From an uncultured Phascolarctobacterium sp. (lineage in GTDB: Bacteria; Bacillota; Negativicutes; Acidaminococcales; Acidaminococcaceae): a stretch of 12,734 bases of DNA. The translations under genes were made by a program, and so were the position numbers. The stretch is taken from NCBI GenBank assembly GCA_900552855.1, contig USBG01000039.1, positions 1 through 12,734 of the forward strand, given 5' to 3'. The notes beneath the pieces were generated by a model. The model was not told the DNA's origin. It did not search any database and worked only from the letters and a program-made list of their open reading frames with translations. Numbering within the stretch: position 1 is the first letter of the stretch; each line of letters opens with the position of its first letter. This document shows positions 1-6,509 of this stretch, piece after piece.

Positions 1-50
1 CCTGATACCGCCGTGAAAGGGCGGTGTCTTAACCGCTTGACCAACCGGCC
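1..50 (-). tRNA. tRNA-Glu(UUC), 3' part cut by window edge
   Basis: Read on the minus strand from position 50, the sequence gives an acceptor 5' strand (GGCCGGT), a D arm with GGTCAAGCGGTTAAGAC, and an anticodon stem CCGCC/GGCGG around the loop CTTTCAC. The anticodon is therefore UUC, for glutamate. The variable region begins and the gene then leaves the window, so the T arm and CCA end are not visible. Its 5' end lies only four bases beyond the CCA of the tRNA-Lys gene, so the two are almost certainly transcribed together from the promoter at 149-177. Confidence 0.93.
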
Positions 51-54
51 AGAT

Positions 55-130
55 TGGTGATCCATGTAGGCCTCGAACCTACGACACCCTGATTAAGAGT
101 CAGGTGCTCTACCAACTGAGCTAATGGACC
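55..130 (-). tRNA. tRNA-Lys(CUU)
   Basis: This is a complete 76-base cloverleaf on the minus strand with an encoded CCA end (positions 57-55). The acceptor stem GGTCCAT pairs with ATGGATC, including one G-U pair. The D arm contains AGCTCAGTTGGTAGAGC. The anticodon stem CCTGA/TCAGG encloses the loop CTCTTAA, giving anticodon CUU (lysine, codon AAG). The T arm contains GGTTCGAGGCC. AAG-only lysine tRNAs are usually a second isoacceptor beside UUU, so a UUU gene should exist elsewhere in this genome. Confidence 0.96.
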
Positions 131-148
131 GTAACAAACTACCTGCTT

Positions 149-177
149 ATAATACACGATATTTGGAAAAAAAGCAA
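149..177 (-). promoter_or_regulatory. Promoter of the tRNA-Lys/tRNA-Glu unit
   Basis: On the minus strand a -35 box TTGCTT (177-172) is followed after exactly 17 bases by a -10 box TATTAT (154-149). This is a good sigma-A-type match, lying 19 bases before the first base of tRNA-Lys. No other good match is seen between the tRNAs and the divergent gene at 302. Confidence 0.72.
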
Positions 178-224
178 GAGTTTTTTCTAAAAAAATTAAA
201 AAAATTCTAAGTTTTTGATTTTAT

Positions 225-253
225 TTGACTAAGAAGGCAGAAAAGCATAAAAT
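225..253 (+). promoter_or_regulatory. Promoter of the thioredoxin-reductase-like gene
   Basis: A -35 box TTGACT (225-230) and a -10 box TAAAAT (248-253) are separated by the ideal 17 bases. The start codon lies about 50 bases downstream, which leaves a short leader containing the ribosome site GGAGGA at 288-293. This promoter diverges from the tRNA promoter at 149-177. Confidence 0.75.
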
Positions 254-301
254 AAAAATGGTAAGGTGTAAAAAATCTTAAATTTACGGAGGACTTAGAT
301 T

Positions 302-1174
302 ATGCAATACGATATCGCCGTTATTGGTGGCGGCCCTGCAGGTGTTTCAGCAGCGATTACTGCTTCAAGCAAGGGACGTAAGGTTATTCTTTTCGAGGCC
401 CACGGCTTTAGCCCTCGTTTACGTAGCGTGGCCAAAATTACAGATTATATGGGTATTCCTGAGGTTTCCGGTAGTGAATTAATGGATGCCTTCGTTAATC
501 ATTTACGTAAAACTGATGTAGATGTAGTTGAATCAAAAATTATCAGCCTGCGCGAGGTTGGTATGGGTTTTGAGTTAGGAACTCCTCATGGTGACTACAC
601 TGCAGATGCAGTAGTTTTGGCAACAGGTATTTCTCGCTCCAACCTTATTCCTGGTGAAAAGGAATTTTTGGGTCGTGGCGTAAGCTATTGCTCTATTGTT
701 GATGGTCCTAAATTTAAAGGTAAACGAGTTGCTGCAATTGCAACTGTACCTGATGCTATGTATGAAGTTGAATATTTAGCAGATCAATGTGAGCATGTAT
801 TCTTTTTCCCGAGATATGCTGGCTTTGTTCCGCCTAAAAAGAAAAATATTACCGTTGTTTTAGATAAGCCTGACGAAATCACTGGTACTGATAAGGTTAC
901 TGGCCTGCGTGCTGAAAATGATTTCTATAACGTGCAGGGTGCCTTCGTATTCCGTGCAACTGACCCCTTGAACAGCTTCCTGCCTGGTTTGGAAATTCGT
1001 GGCCGCAGCATTTATGTTGATGACCAGGCTCAAACTAATATTGAAGGTGTTTTTGCCGGTGGCGACTGCACAGGTCAGCCTTGGCAGGTTAATCGTGCTG
1101 CTGGTCAGGGGCAAAAAGCTGCTTTAAGCGCTATTCGTTATTTGGCTCGCCGTGATGAAGCTATTCAATATTAA
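302..1174 (+). CDS. Thioredoxin-reductase-like FAD protein lacking CxxC and NADPH motif
   Basis: A 290-residue flavoprotein with the size and order of a low-molecular-weight thioredoxin reductase. The N-terminal FAD motif VIGGGPAG is at residues 7-14, ATG at 107-109, and the C-terminal FAD motif GVFAGGDC at 249-256 is followed by PWQVNRAAGQGQ at 260-271. Two defining elements are missing. The redox site, normally CxxC in GxxYCxxCDG, reads GVSYCSIVDG, so only Cys130 remains and Val133 takes the second position. The NADPH-binding GGGxSA and HRR-type motifs are replaced by VAAIATVPDAMYE (143-155) and FFFPRYAG (167-174). FAD binding is therefore likely, but neither NADPH use nor dithiol chemistry is expected. 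Known ferredoxin-dependent flavin thioredoxin reductases also lack the NADPH motifs but keep CxxC, so this is not a plain member of that group. The start is well supported by GGAGGA eight bases upstream. It stands alone between the tRNAs and serS, and its substrate is unknown. Confidence 0.85.
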   Translation: MQYDIAVIGGGPAGVSAAITASSKGRKVILFEAHGFSPRLRSVAKITDYMGIPEVSGSELMDAFVNHLRKTDVDVVESKIISLREVGMGFELGTPHGDYTADAVVLATGISRSNLIPGEKEFLGRGVSYCSIVDGPKFKGKRVAAIATVPDAMYEVEYLADQCEHVFFFPRYAGFVPPKKKNITVVLDKPDEITGTDKVTGLRAENDFYNVQGAFVFRATDPLNSFLPGLEIRGRSIYVDDQAQTNIEGVFAGGDCTGQPWQVNRAAGQGQKAALSAIRYLARRDEAIQY

Positions 1175-1243
1175 TATTGGCATATTTTAACAGGGGATAT
1201 TTTTTATATATTAAGGAAGTAGCTTTTTAATTTACCCAAAATG

Positions 1244-1257
1244 TGCTACAATATAAT
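1244..1257 (+). promoter_or_regulatory. Probable extended -10 promoter element of serS
   Basis: TGCTACAAT (1244-1252), running into TATAAT (1252-1257), gives an extended -10 pattern 32-45 bases before the serS start. The corresponding -35 region is poor (T-rich only), so the exact box is uncertain. No terminator hairpin is visible between the preceding gene and this point, so some read-through into serS is possible. Confidence 0.42.
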
Positions 1258-1288
1258 TTATGATAATATTTGATTTGGAGGAATCTTT

Positions 1289-2569
1289 ATGTTAGATATG
1301 AAATTTGTCCGTGAGAATCCGGAGCTTGTTACTGAGGCTATTCAAAAGCGTTTTGGTAACATTGACCTGACCGAGTTCTTGGAGCTGGATAAAAAACGTC
1401 GTGAAATTACAGGACAGGTTGAAGCTTTAAAGAAGGAGCGCAACACTGCTTCTCAAGAAATTGGTAAAATGAAAAAAGCTGGCCAAGATGCTTCTGAGCA
1501 AATGGCTGCAGTTCGTGCTTTGGGTGACAAGATTGCTGAAGACGATAAAGAACTGAAGGAAATCGAAGAAAAGCTGAAAAGCATTCTTCTGACCATTCCT
1601 AACATTCCTGCTGAGGATGTTCCTGTTGGCAAAGACGACAGCTGCAACCCGGTTGTTCGTACCTGGGGCGAGCCTACCAAATTTGACTTTGAGCCTAAAG
1701 CTCACTGGGAAATTGGTGAAGGTCTGAATATTCTGGACTTTGAACGTGGCGTAAAGGTTTCTGGCGCACGTTATGTATTCTATCGTGGTCTGGGTTCCAG
1801 ACTGGAGCGTGCAGTAATCAACTTCTTCCTTGATTTGCATACTCAAAAGCATGGCTATACTGAAATGTTCCCGCCCTTTATCGTAAACGGCGCAAGCATG
1901 CAAGGCACTGGTCAATTACCTAAATTTGCTGAGGATATGTACAAGCTGGAAAACGGCGATATGTACCTGATTCCTACTGCAGAGGTTCCTGTAACTAACT
2001 ATCATCGTGATGAAATTTTGAGCGGCGATCAGCTGCCTATCAAATACACTGCTTATAGCGGCTGCTTCCGTGCCGAGGCTGGTGCAGCAGGTCGTGATAC
2101 CCGCGGCTTGATTCGTATGCACCAATTCAACAAGGTTGAGCTGGTTAAATTCACTAAACCTGAAGAATCCTGGGCTGAACTGGATAAGCTGACTGCTGAT
2201 GCTGAAGAAGTTCTGCAGCTGCTTGGCCTCCCCTACCATGTAGTACGTCTGTGCACTGGTGACCTGGGCTTTAGCTCTGCAACCACCTATGACTTAGAGG
2301 TATGGCTGCCTTCTGCTGGCTGCTATCGTGAAATCTCCTCCTGTTCCAACTTCCTGGATTTCCAAGCTCGTCGTGCTAACATTCGTTTCCGTCGTGATCC
2401 TAAATCCAAGCCGGAGCTAGTTCATACCCTTAACGGCAGTGGTGTAGCTGTTGGCCGTACTGTTGCAGCTATTTTGGAAAACTACCAACAAGCTGACGGC
2501 AGCGTAGTAGTACCTGAGGTACTGCGTCCTTATATGGGCTGCGATGTAATCAAGGCTCCTGAAAAATAA
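1289..2569 (+). CDS. serS: Seryl-tRNA synthetase
   Basis: A class II aminoacyl-tRNA synthetase that charges tRNA-Ser (and tRNA-Sec) with serine in the cytoplasm. Its 426 residues match the usual bacterial length. The N-terminal long coiled-coil arm that grips the tRNA variable arm spans about residues 30-105 and is rich in Lys and Glu. The catalytic core follows: motif 1 around 170-200 (RLERAVINFFLDLHT ... GYTEMFPPF), the TAEVPVTN serine loop at 230-237, motif 2 with FRAEAGAAGRDTRG at 260-273, and motif 3 with GSGVAVGRTVAAILENYQ at 383-400. All key features are intact. GGAGG lies seven bases before the ATG, and the gene opens with the family-typical MLDMKFVRENPE. It is followed at once by a strong terminator, so it is probably a single-gene unit or the end of a short one. 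No T-box is visible in the 114-base leader region. Confidence 0.98.
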   Translation: MLDMKFVRENPELVTEAIQKRFGNIDLTEFLELDKKRREITGQVEALKKERNTASQEIGKMKKAGQDASEQMAAVRALGDKIAEDDKELKEIEEKLKSILLTIPNIPAEDVPVGKDDSCNPVVRTWGEPTKFDFEPKAHWEIGEGLNILDFERGVKVSGARYVFYRGLGSRLERAVINFFLDLHTQKHGYTEMFPPFIVNGASMQGTGQLPKFAEDMYKLENGDMYLIPTAEVPVTNYHRDEILSGDQLPIKYTAYSGCFRAEAGAAGRDTRGLIRMHQFNKVELVKFTKPEESWAELDKLTADAEEVLQLLGLPYHVVRLCTGDLGFSSATTYDLEVWLPSAGCYREISSCSNFLDFQARRANIRFRRDPKSKPELVHTLNGSGVAVGRTVAAILENYQQADGSVVVPEVLRPYMGCDVIKAPEK

Positions 2570-2590
2570 TCATATCTGATTAGCTTTATT

Positions 2591-2623
2591 GACCTGAGTA
2601 GATTTTTCTGCTCAGGTCTTTTT
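2591..2623 (+). terminator. Rho-independent terminator of serS
   Basis: A 12-base-pair stem (2591-2602 with 2607-2618, one G-U pair) beginning GACCTGAG and ending CTCAGGTC has a TTTT loop and is followed by five T (2619-2623). It starts 21 bases after the serS stop codon. Confidence 0.92.
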
Positions 2624-2639
2624 ATGCCTTTATTAGAAT

Positions 2640-2760
2640 AAAGTCGCTCATCTTTTTGTAAATTTCTCAAAAAAGTCCCTCATGAAATTGTAAAAACACC
2701 CACAAAAGTCCCTCATCTTTTTGCGAATTTCTTAGAAAAGTCGCTCATCTTTTTGTAAAA
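2640..2760 (+). repeat. Four degenerate 32-33-base direct repeats
   Basis: The core AAGTC(G/C)CTCAT occurs four times, at 2641-2651, 2673-2683, 2706-2716 and 2738-2748, giving steps of 32, 33 and 32 bases. Copies 1 and 4 read CGCTCAT and copies 2 and 3 read CCCTCAT. Copies 1 and 3 share the following CTTTTTG..AATTTCT. Copies 2 and 4 share a later TTGTAAAAAC. The array therefore looks like a 65-base dimer present twice. Copies 1, 3 and 4 keep CTTTTTG after the core, while copy 2 has GAAATTG. No transposase gene is near. Inference: a worn end of a mobile element with repeated transposase sites (IS21-type ends look like this), or a protein-binding array. Confidence 0.8.
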
Positions 2761-2785
2761 ACGTTGATATAGTGGGTGCTTGAGG

Positions 2786-2821
2786 GTGATTATCACGTAT
2801 ATCGCAGATGTGCTGCGATAT
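2786..2821. promoter_or_regulatory. Two adjacent palindromes, possible operator
   Basis: GTGAT-T-ATCAC (2786-2796) is a perfect 11-base palindrome. Two bases later, ATATCGCAG (2799-2807) and CTGCGATAT (2813-2821) form a perfect 9-base inverted repeat around ATGTG. They lie 70-110 bases upstream of the promoter of the decarboxylase at 2962. They could be regulator sites or a weak hairpin. There is no T-run, so they are not a standard terminator. Confidence 0.35.
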
Positions 2822-2892
2822 CTTGTTTAGTAGTGGATTAAAGAACACTATAAAGCACTTATGGAAAAGAAAAATTACTTTATATTTTCCTA

Positions 2893-2920
2893 TTGTGCAT
2901 TTACCTTTTTATGATAAAAT
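2893..2920 (+). promoter_or_regulatory. Promoter of the fold-III decarboxylase gene
   Basis: TTGTGC (2893-2898) and TAAAAT (2915-2920) are 16 bases apart, with an extended -10 TGA immediately before TAAAAT. The same TGATAAAAT string precedes the genes at 4374 and 9206, which supports it as a real promoter form in this genome. Confidence 0.68.
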
Positions 2921-2961
2921 CAAATAATAAAATACATAGCAAAGGCAAGGGGAGAGTTGAT

Positions 2962-4110
2962 ATGTTAAGAGATAAAATTTTCCAAATTGATAAGACTGAT
3001 GTTGAAAGACTGGCGGCTGAATATGGTTCTCCGCTATTGGTACTTTCTTTGGAGCAGGTTAAGAAAAATTATGAGCTTTTGAAGAAGCATATGCCTCGCG
3101 TGCAAGTTCATTATGCAATTAAAGCTAATCCTCATCCAGAAATTCTTCGTGTTATGAAGGAAATGGGTTCCTGCTTTGACGTAGCATCTGACGGTGAAAT
3201 CCACACTCTGCATGATATGGGTGTTGAAGGTGAGCGTTTGATTTACGCTAATCCTGTGAAAACAGGCGTTGGTCTTAAGGCTTGCAATGATTGCGGCGTG
3301 CATAAAATGACCTTTGATAGCTATACTGAAATTGCTAAGATTCAAGCTGCTTGTCCTGGCACAACAGTGCTGCTGCGTCTGCGTATAGATAATTCCTCGG
3401 CCCATGTGGACTTGAATAAGAAGTTTGGTGCTGCCCGTGAAAATGCACTGGATTTGATGCTTAAGGCTAAGGCAGCAGGTCTTGATATGGCTGGTATTGC
3501 TTTTCATGTTGGCAGTCAAACTGTTAGTGCAGAGCCATATCTTCAGGCTCTGGATATTGCACGTGAGCTGTTTGAGGAAGCAAAGGCAGTTGGTTTAGAG
3601 CTGCGAATTCTTGATATTGGCGGTGGCTTTCCTATTCCTGAGCCTAGTGTAAAATTTAATTTGCCGGAGATGCTACAGCAAATTAATGCACGTTTAGATG
3701 AGGATTTTGCTGATGTGGAGATTTGGTCTGAGCCTGGTCGCTATATTTGTGGTACTGCGGTAAACCTTATTACCAGTGTTATTGGCGTTACAGAGCGTGG
3801 CGGTCAGCCGTGGTATTTTCTGGATGAAGGATTGTATGGAACCTTCTCCGGTGTTATATTTGATCAATGGGACTTCAAGCTCATCAGCTTTAAGGAGGGT
3901 GATGAGCGTATTGCTGCTACCTTTGCAGGACCTAGCTGTGATTCCCTTGATATTATGTTCCGTGGTCGTATGACTGCACCATTAGAGGTTGGGGATTTGC
4001 TGTTGGTTCCCTCCTGCGGTGCATATACATCTGCTTCTGCAACTACCTTTAATGGGTTCAGTAGGGCTAGGTTTGTGCTTTGGGAAGAAGTAAGAGGCAG
4101 CGTAGAATAA
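2962..4110 (+). CDS. Lysine/ornithine decarboxylase, alanine-racemase fold (PLP)
   Basis: A PLP enzyme of the fold-III decarboxylase family, 382 residues, predicted to turn lysine and/or ornithine into cadaverine or putrescine in the cytoplasm. YAIKANP (51-57) carries the PLP lysine K54. FDVASDGE is at 72-79, HVGSQ at 182-186, DIGGGFP at 218-224 and EPGR at 257-260. The catalytic block GPSCDSLD (323-330, Cys326) and GAYT...FNGF (353-366) are of ornithine/lysine decarboxylase type. Diaminopimelate decarboxylase would have CESGD-like residues instead. The length resembles the Selenomonas ruminantium enzyme, whose cadaverine is attached to peptidoglycan. I infer, but cannot show, the same role here. 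The start at 2962 is chosen over an in-frame TTG at 2893 because GGGGAG lies just upstream, the upstream residues match nothing in the family, and 2893 is inside the promoter. It has its own promoter and terminator. A carboxynorspermidine-type substrate is less likely. Confidence 0.88.
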   Translation: MLRDKIFQIDKTDVERLAAEYGSPLLVLSLEQVKKNYELLKKHMPRVQVHYAIKANPHPEILRVMKEMGSCFDVASDGEIHTLHDMGVEGERLIYANPVKTGVGLKACNDCGVHKMTFDSYTEIAKIQAACPGTTVLLRLRIDNSSAHVDLNKKFGAARENALDLMLKAKAAGLDMAGIAFHVGSQTVSAEPYLQALDIARELFEEAKAVGLELRILDIGGGFPIPEPSVKFNLPEMLQQINARLDEDFADVEIWSEPGRYICGTAVNLITSVIGVTERGGQPWYFLDEGLYGTFSGVIFDQWDFKLISFKEGDERIAATFAGPSCDSLDIMFRGRMTAPLEVGDLLLVPSCGAYTSASATTFNGFSRARFVLWEEVRGSVE

Positions 4111-4146
4111 GCTTTATATGAGCGTATGTCTGCTTATAATGTAATA

Positions 4147-4190
4147 AAAAACTGCGTTTAGGAGTAAAAGTGCCTGAACGCAGTTTTTTT
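4147..4190 (+). terminator. Rho-independent terminator of the fold-III decarboxylase gene
   Basis: A 12-pair stem, ACTGCGTTTAGG (4151-4162) with CCTGAACGCAGT (4173-4184, one G-U pair), has a 10-base loop. It is followed by a T-run to 4190 and preceded by an A-run, so it could also work in the reverse direction. Confidence 0.92.
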
Positions 4191-4312
4191 ATGATTTTAT
4201 TTTCTAATAAGGTAATTATGTACCTGTTTAAGCAATGGATATTGTCAGGGAGAAATTTGTTATAGAAGTTTATGTAACTATTTTTTATGCATTGCTTTAA
4301 TAGAGATTTTAT

Positions 4313-4342
4313 TTGTGGAAGATAGTGTTTATATGATAAAAT
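4313..4342 (+). promoter_or_regulatory. Promoter of the decarboxylase-tmk-holB-ricT-trmN6 operon
   Basis: TTGTGG (4313-4318) and TAAAAT (4337-4342) are 18 bases apart, with TGA directly before the -10 box. It lies about 30 bases before the start at 4374, downstream of the terminator at 4147-4190. No further strong promoter is seen before 9068, which suggests one transcript for the five genes. Confidence 0.65.
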
Positions 4343-4373
4343 AAAATGATAAGTTTATTTTTGGAGGCTTATT

Positions 4374-5867
4374 ATGGATAAGAACTGGCAGGAGCTTTTA
4401 GACAGTGTAAATCAAAATGATTTACATATGCCTTTAATGGAAGCTATGCTTAAATATAAGTGTGAAAATATTTATCCCCTGCACACTCCTGGTCATAAGG
4501 GAGGCCGAGGTATGGCGCAGGCACTGCGCAGTGAGCTGGAGCCTGCAATTCCTATGGATGTGTCGTTGATGAGTGAATTGGACGATATTCACGAGCCAAC
4601 CATGTATATTAAAGAGGCGCAGGAGCTGGCAGCTAAGACCTATGGCAGTGATGCGTGCTTTTGGGCAGTAAATGGTACTAGCCAGGCTATTCACGCTATG
4701 CTGATGACGGCGCTTAAGCCTGGTGAAAAGCTGCTTTTGCCTCGCAATGCTCATCGTAGTGTGGCCGGCGGTCTTATTTTAGGTGGTATCGATGCTGTGT
4801 ATCTGGAGCCGGAGTTTGACGAAGGCTTTGGCATACAAACGCAGGTAATGCCTGAGGCTGTAAAGGCTGCATTGGAGTATGATAATGCTATTAAAGCTGT
4901 GCTTTTGACCAGCCCCAATTATTATGGCATAGCAGCTAAGGTTGAGCAGATTGCAGATATTTGTCATGCTAGAGGTGTGGTGCTTTTAGTGGATGAGGCT
5001 CATGGTCCTCACTTAGGCTTTAGTGACCTTTTGCCTAAGTCAGCTTTGCAGCAGGGAGCTGATGCCTGCGCTCAAAGCACTCATAAAATTGTTGGTGCTA
5101 TGACTCAGTGCAGTATGGTGCATTTTATGGGGCAACGCCTTGATTTGCAGCGTGCTGCGGATGTAATGAGTATATTGACTACCACTAGTCCTAACTACTT
5201 TTTGATGGCGTCCTTGGATGCTGCTAGAGCACAGCTACAGGCTCATGGAGCTGTTATGAGTGAGCTGGCCTGTGAGGCGGCATTACGACTGCGTAATTTG
5301 TGTAAGGAATTTGCAGGACTGCGTGTTATGGAGCAGCAGGATTGTGGTGACCTTGCACTTGATATGACTAAGGTTACTGTTAATTTTGCTAATTGGGGCA
5401 TCAGCGGCGTAGAGGCCGGCGAAATTTTTCGCAGCCATAAGGTGGCAGTAGAGCTGGTGGATGCTGAAAACGTATTGTTTTTAGTTACCTATGCAGATAT
5501 GGATAAGGGCTTTGCTGAAGGCTTAGAGCGAATTCGTCAGGCCTTGCTGTATATGGAGCAGCACAAAAGGCCTTGTCAGGAACATGCTAAGGCCATGAAG
5601 GCGCCCAAGACTGAGGCTGTAATGTCCTTGCGTGATGTATTTAATAGTACTAAGGAAAGCTTGCCATTAGCTGAAGCAGTAGGAAAAGTTTGTGCGGAGC
5701 AGGTTAGCTTTTATCCACCAGGAATACCAGTGTTGCTGCCTGGTGAACGCATAACAGATGATATTGTGGCATATTGTCAAAGACAGAGGGCATTGGGACT
5801 GCCCGTAAGTGGTCCTGCAGATGCTTCTTTGACCAATATACGCGTGTTAAAGGATTTTAGGGGGTAA
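4374..5867 (+). CDS. Orn/Lys/Arg decarboxylase, aminotransferase fold (YaaO/SpeA-like)
   Basis: A PLP-dependent basic amino acid decarboxylase of fold type I, 497 residues, close to the usual length of the short Gram-positive form. The N-terminal signature PLHTPGHKGG is at 35-44. SPNYYG is at 180-185, DEAHG at 207-211 with Asp207 facing the PLP ring nitrogen, and STHK at 235-238 with Lys238 as the Schiff-base lysine. The C-terminal domain has the typical YPPGIPVLLPGE near 447-458. It lacks the N-terminal receiver-like wing domain of the large inducible E. coli enzymes. The substrate (arginine, lysine or ornithine) cannot be read from the sequence. Its place just before tmk matches yaaO in Bacillus subtilis. 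GGAGG lies six bases before the ATG, and the stop is five bases before tmk. It is unrelated in fold to the decarboxylase at 2962, although both act on basic amino acids. Confidence 0.92.
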   Translation: MDKNWQELLDSVNQNDLHMPLMEAMLKYKCENIYPLHTPGHKGGRGMAQALRSELEPAIPMDVSLMSELDDIHEPTMYIKEAQELAAKTYGSDACFWAVNGTSQAIHAMLMTALKPGEKLLLPRNAHRSVAGGLILGGIDAVYLEPEFDEGFGIQTQVMPEAVKAALEYDNAIKAVLLTSPNYYGIAAKVEQIADICHARGVVLLVDEAHGPHLGFSDLLPKSALQQGADACAQSTHKIVGAMTQCSMVHFMGQRLDLQRAADVMSILTTTSPNYFLMASLDAARAQLQAHGAVMSELACEAALRLRNLCKEFAGLRVMEQQDCGDLALDMTKVTVNFANWGISGVEAGEIFRSHKVAVELVDAENVLFLVTYADMDKGFAEGLERIRQALLYMEQHKRPCQEHAKAMKAPKTEAVMSLRDVFNSTKESLPLAEAVGKVCAEQVSFYPPGIPVLLPGERITDDIVAYCQRQRALGLPVSGPADASLTNIRVLKDFRG

Positions 5868-5872
5868 CAAAT

Positions 5873-6508
5873 ATGAAGGGGTTATTTATTACCTTAGAAG
5901 GACTGGATGGTGCTGGAAAAACCACTCAGCTACATAAGGCGGCACAGCTTTTACGTCAAAAGGGCTATGAGGTTGTAGAAAGCCGCGAGCCTGGTGGCAC
6001 AGAGCTGGCAGAAAAGGTTAGAGCCTTGGTTCTTGATGCTACGCTACCCTTGAATAATACTACTCAAACATTGCTGTATTTAGCAGCAAGAAGCGAGCAT
6101 GTAGATAAGCTGCTACGTCCTGCTTTGGAGTCTGGTAAGATAGTTTTATGTGACCGTTTTAGCGATTCCACCTTGGCATATCAGGGCTTAGCTGCAGGGA
6201 AAAGCTTAGAGGAGCTTAAGCCGCTACGTCAGTTAAACGCCTTTGCTACAGAGGGACTTGCGCCAGACATTACTATTGTTTTAGATGGTGACCCTCAGAT
6301 TTTGGTCAAGCGCCGTGATGCCAGAGGTGTAACTGACCGTTATGAGGAGCAGGGCTTGGAGCTGCAATATAAGCTGCGTGATGCCTTCAGCAAATTAGCG
6401 GAGGCGGAGCCGGAGCGGATGCATATCATTAATGCAGAGGGCAGCGAAGAGCTGGTTAACAATGCTATTATGGCTGTTATTGAAGAGTTTTTGGAGAGGA
6501 AGCAGTAA
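5873..6508 (+). CDS. tmk: Thymidylate kinase
   Basis: Phosphorylates dTMP to dTDP with ATP, an essential step to dTTP in the cytoplasm. Its 211 residues are the normal length. The P-loop GLDGAGKTT is at 10-18, the dTMP-binding REPGGTE at 38-44, CDRFSDSTLAYQG at 93-105 with the DRF signature (94-96), and a lid region with KRRDARGVTDRYE around 146-158. The arginine-rich lid with a simple P-loop is intact. The ribosome site GGGGG (5860-5864) overlaps the end of the upstream decarboxylase, so the two are translationally close. The next gene, holB, begins one base after the stop. In Bacillus two small genes (yaaQ, yaaR) sit between tmk and holB. They are absent here. Confidence 0.98.
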   Translation: MKGLFITLEGLDGAGKTTQLHKAAQLLRQKGYEVVESREPGGTELAEKVRALVLDATLPLNNTTQTLLYLAARSEHVDKLLRPALESGKIVLCDRFSDSTLAYQGLAAGKSLEELKPLRQLNAFATEGLAPDITIVLDGDPQILVKRRDARGVTDRYEEQGLELQYKLRDAFSKLAEAEPERMHIINAEGSEELVNNAIMAVIEEFLERKQ

Positions 6509-6509
6509 G

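Larger units (their letters stand above)
2570..2961. other. 392-base gene-free region between serS and the decarboxylase
   Basis: No convincing reading frame is present. From left to right the region holds the serS terminator (2591-2623), the four-copy repeat array (2640-2760), two short palindromes (2786-2796 and 2799-2821) and a promoter (2893-2920). Within the array, CACCCAC (2697-2703) can pair with GTGGGTG (2772-2778), and CCCTCA (2677-2682) can pair with TGAGGG (2781-2786) outside it. The RNA or single-stranded DNA could therefore fold into a longer nested hairpin. Confidence 0.7.

Noticed and set aside
1175..1288. T-box riboswitch in front of serS
   Set aside because: The gap is only 114 bases and no T-box consensus, specifier hairpin or terminator/antiterminator pair is visible.
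1427..1915. 162-codon open frame on the minus strand inside serS
   Set aside because: It lies wholly antisense to a perfect serS. It has no ribosome site and its composition reflects the codon use of serS.
2640..2760. CRISPR-like array
   Set aside because: The sequences between cores are not unique spacers. Copies 1 and 3, and 2 and 4, share them. The cores are only 11 bases and no cas genes are near.
2893..2961. Longer N-terminus for the fold-III decarboxylase from a TTG at 2893
   Set aside because: The TTG overlaps the -35 box, has no ribosome site, and adds 23 residues not expected in the family. The ATG at 2962 has a good GGGGAG site.
3034..3519. 161-codon open frame on the minus strand inside the fold-III decarboxylase gene
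   Set aside because: It is antisense to a gene with all catalytic motifs. Its protein has no recognisable motif and no promoter or ribosome site.
2962..4110. Diaminopimelate decarboxylase (lysA) assignment
   Set aside because: The catalytic block reads CDSLD with GAYT...FNGF, as in ornithine/lysine decarboxylases, not the CESGD-type block of LysA.
6432..6509. Longer N-terminus for HolB starting inside tmk
   Set aside because: The added residues overlap the tmk reading frame and resemble no delta' N-terminus. The ATG at 6510 has a ribosome site and a family-like start.
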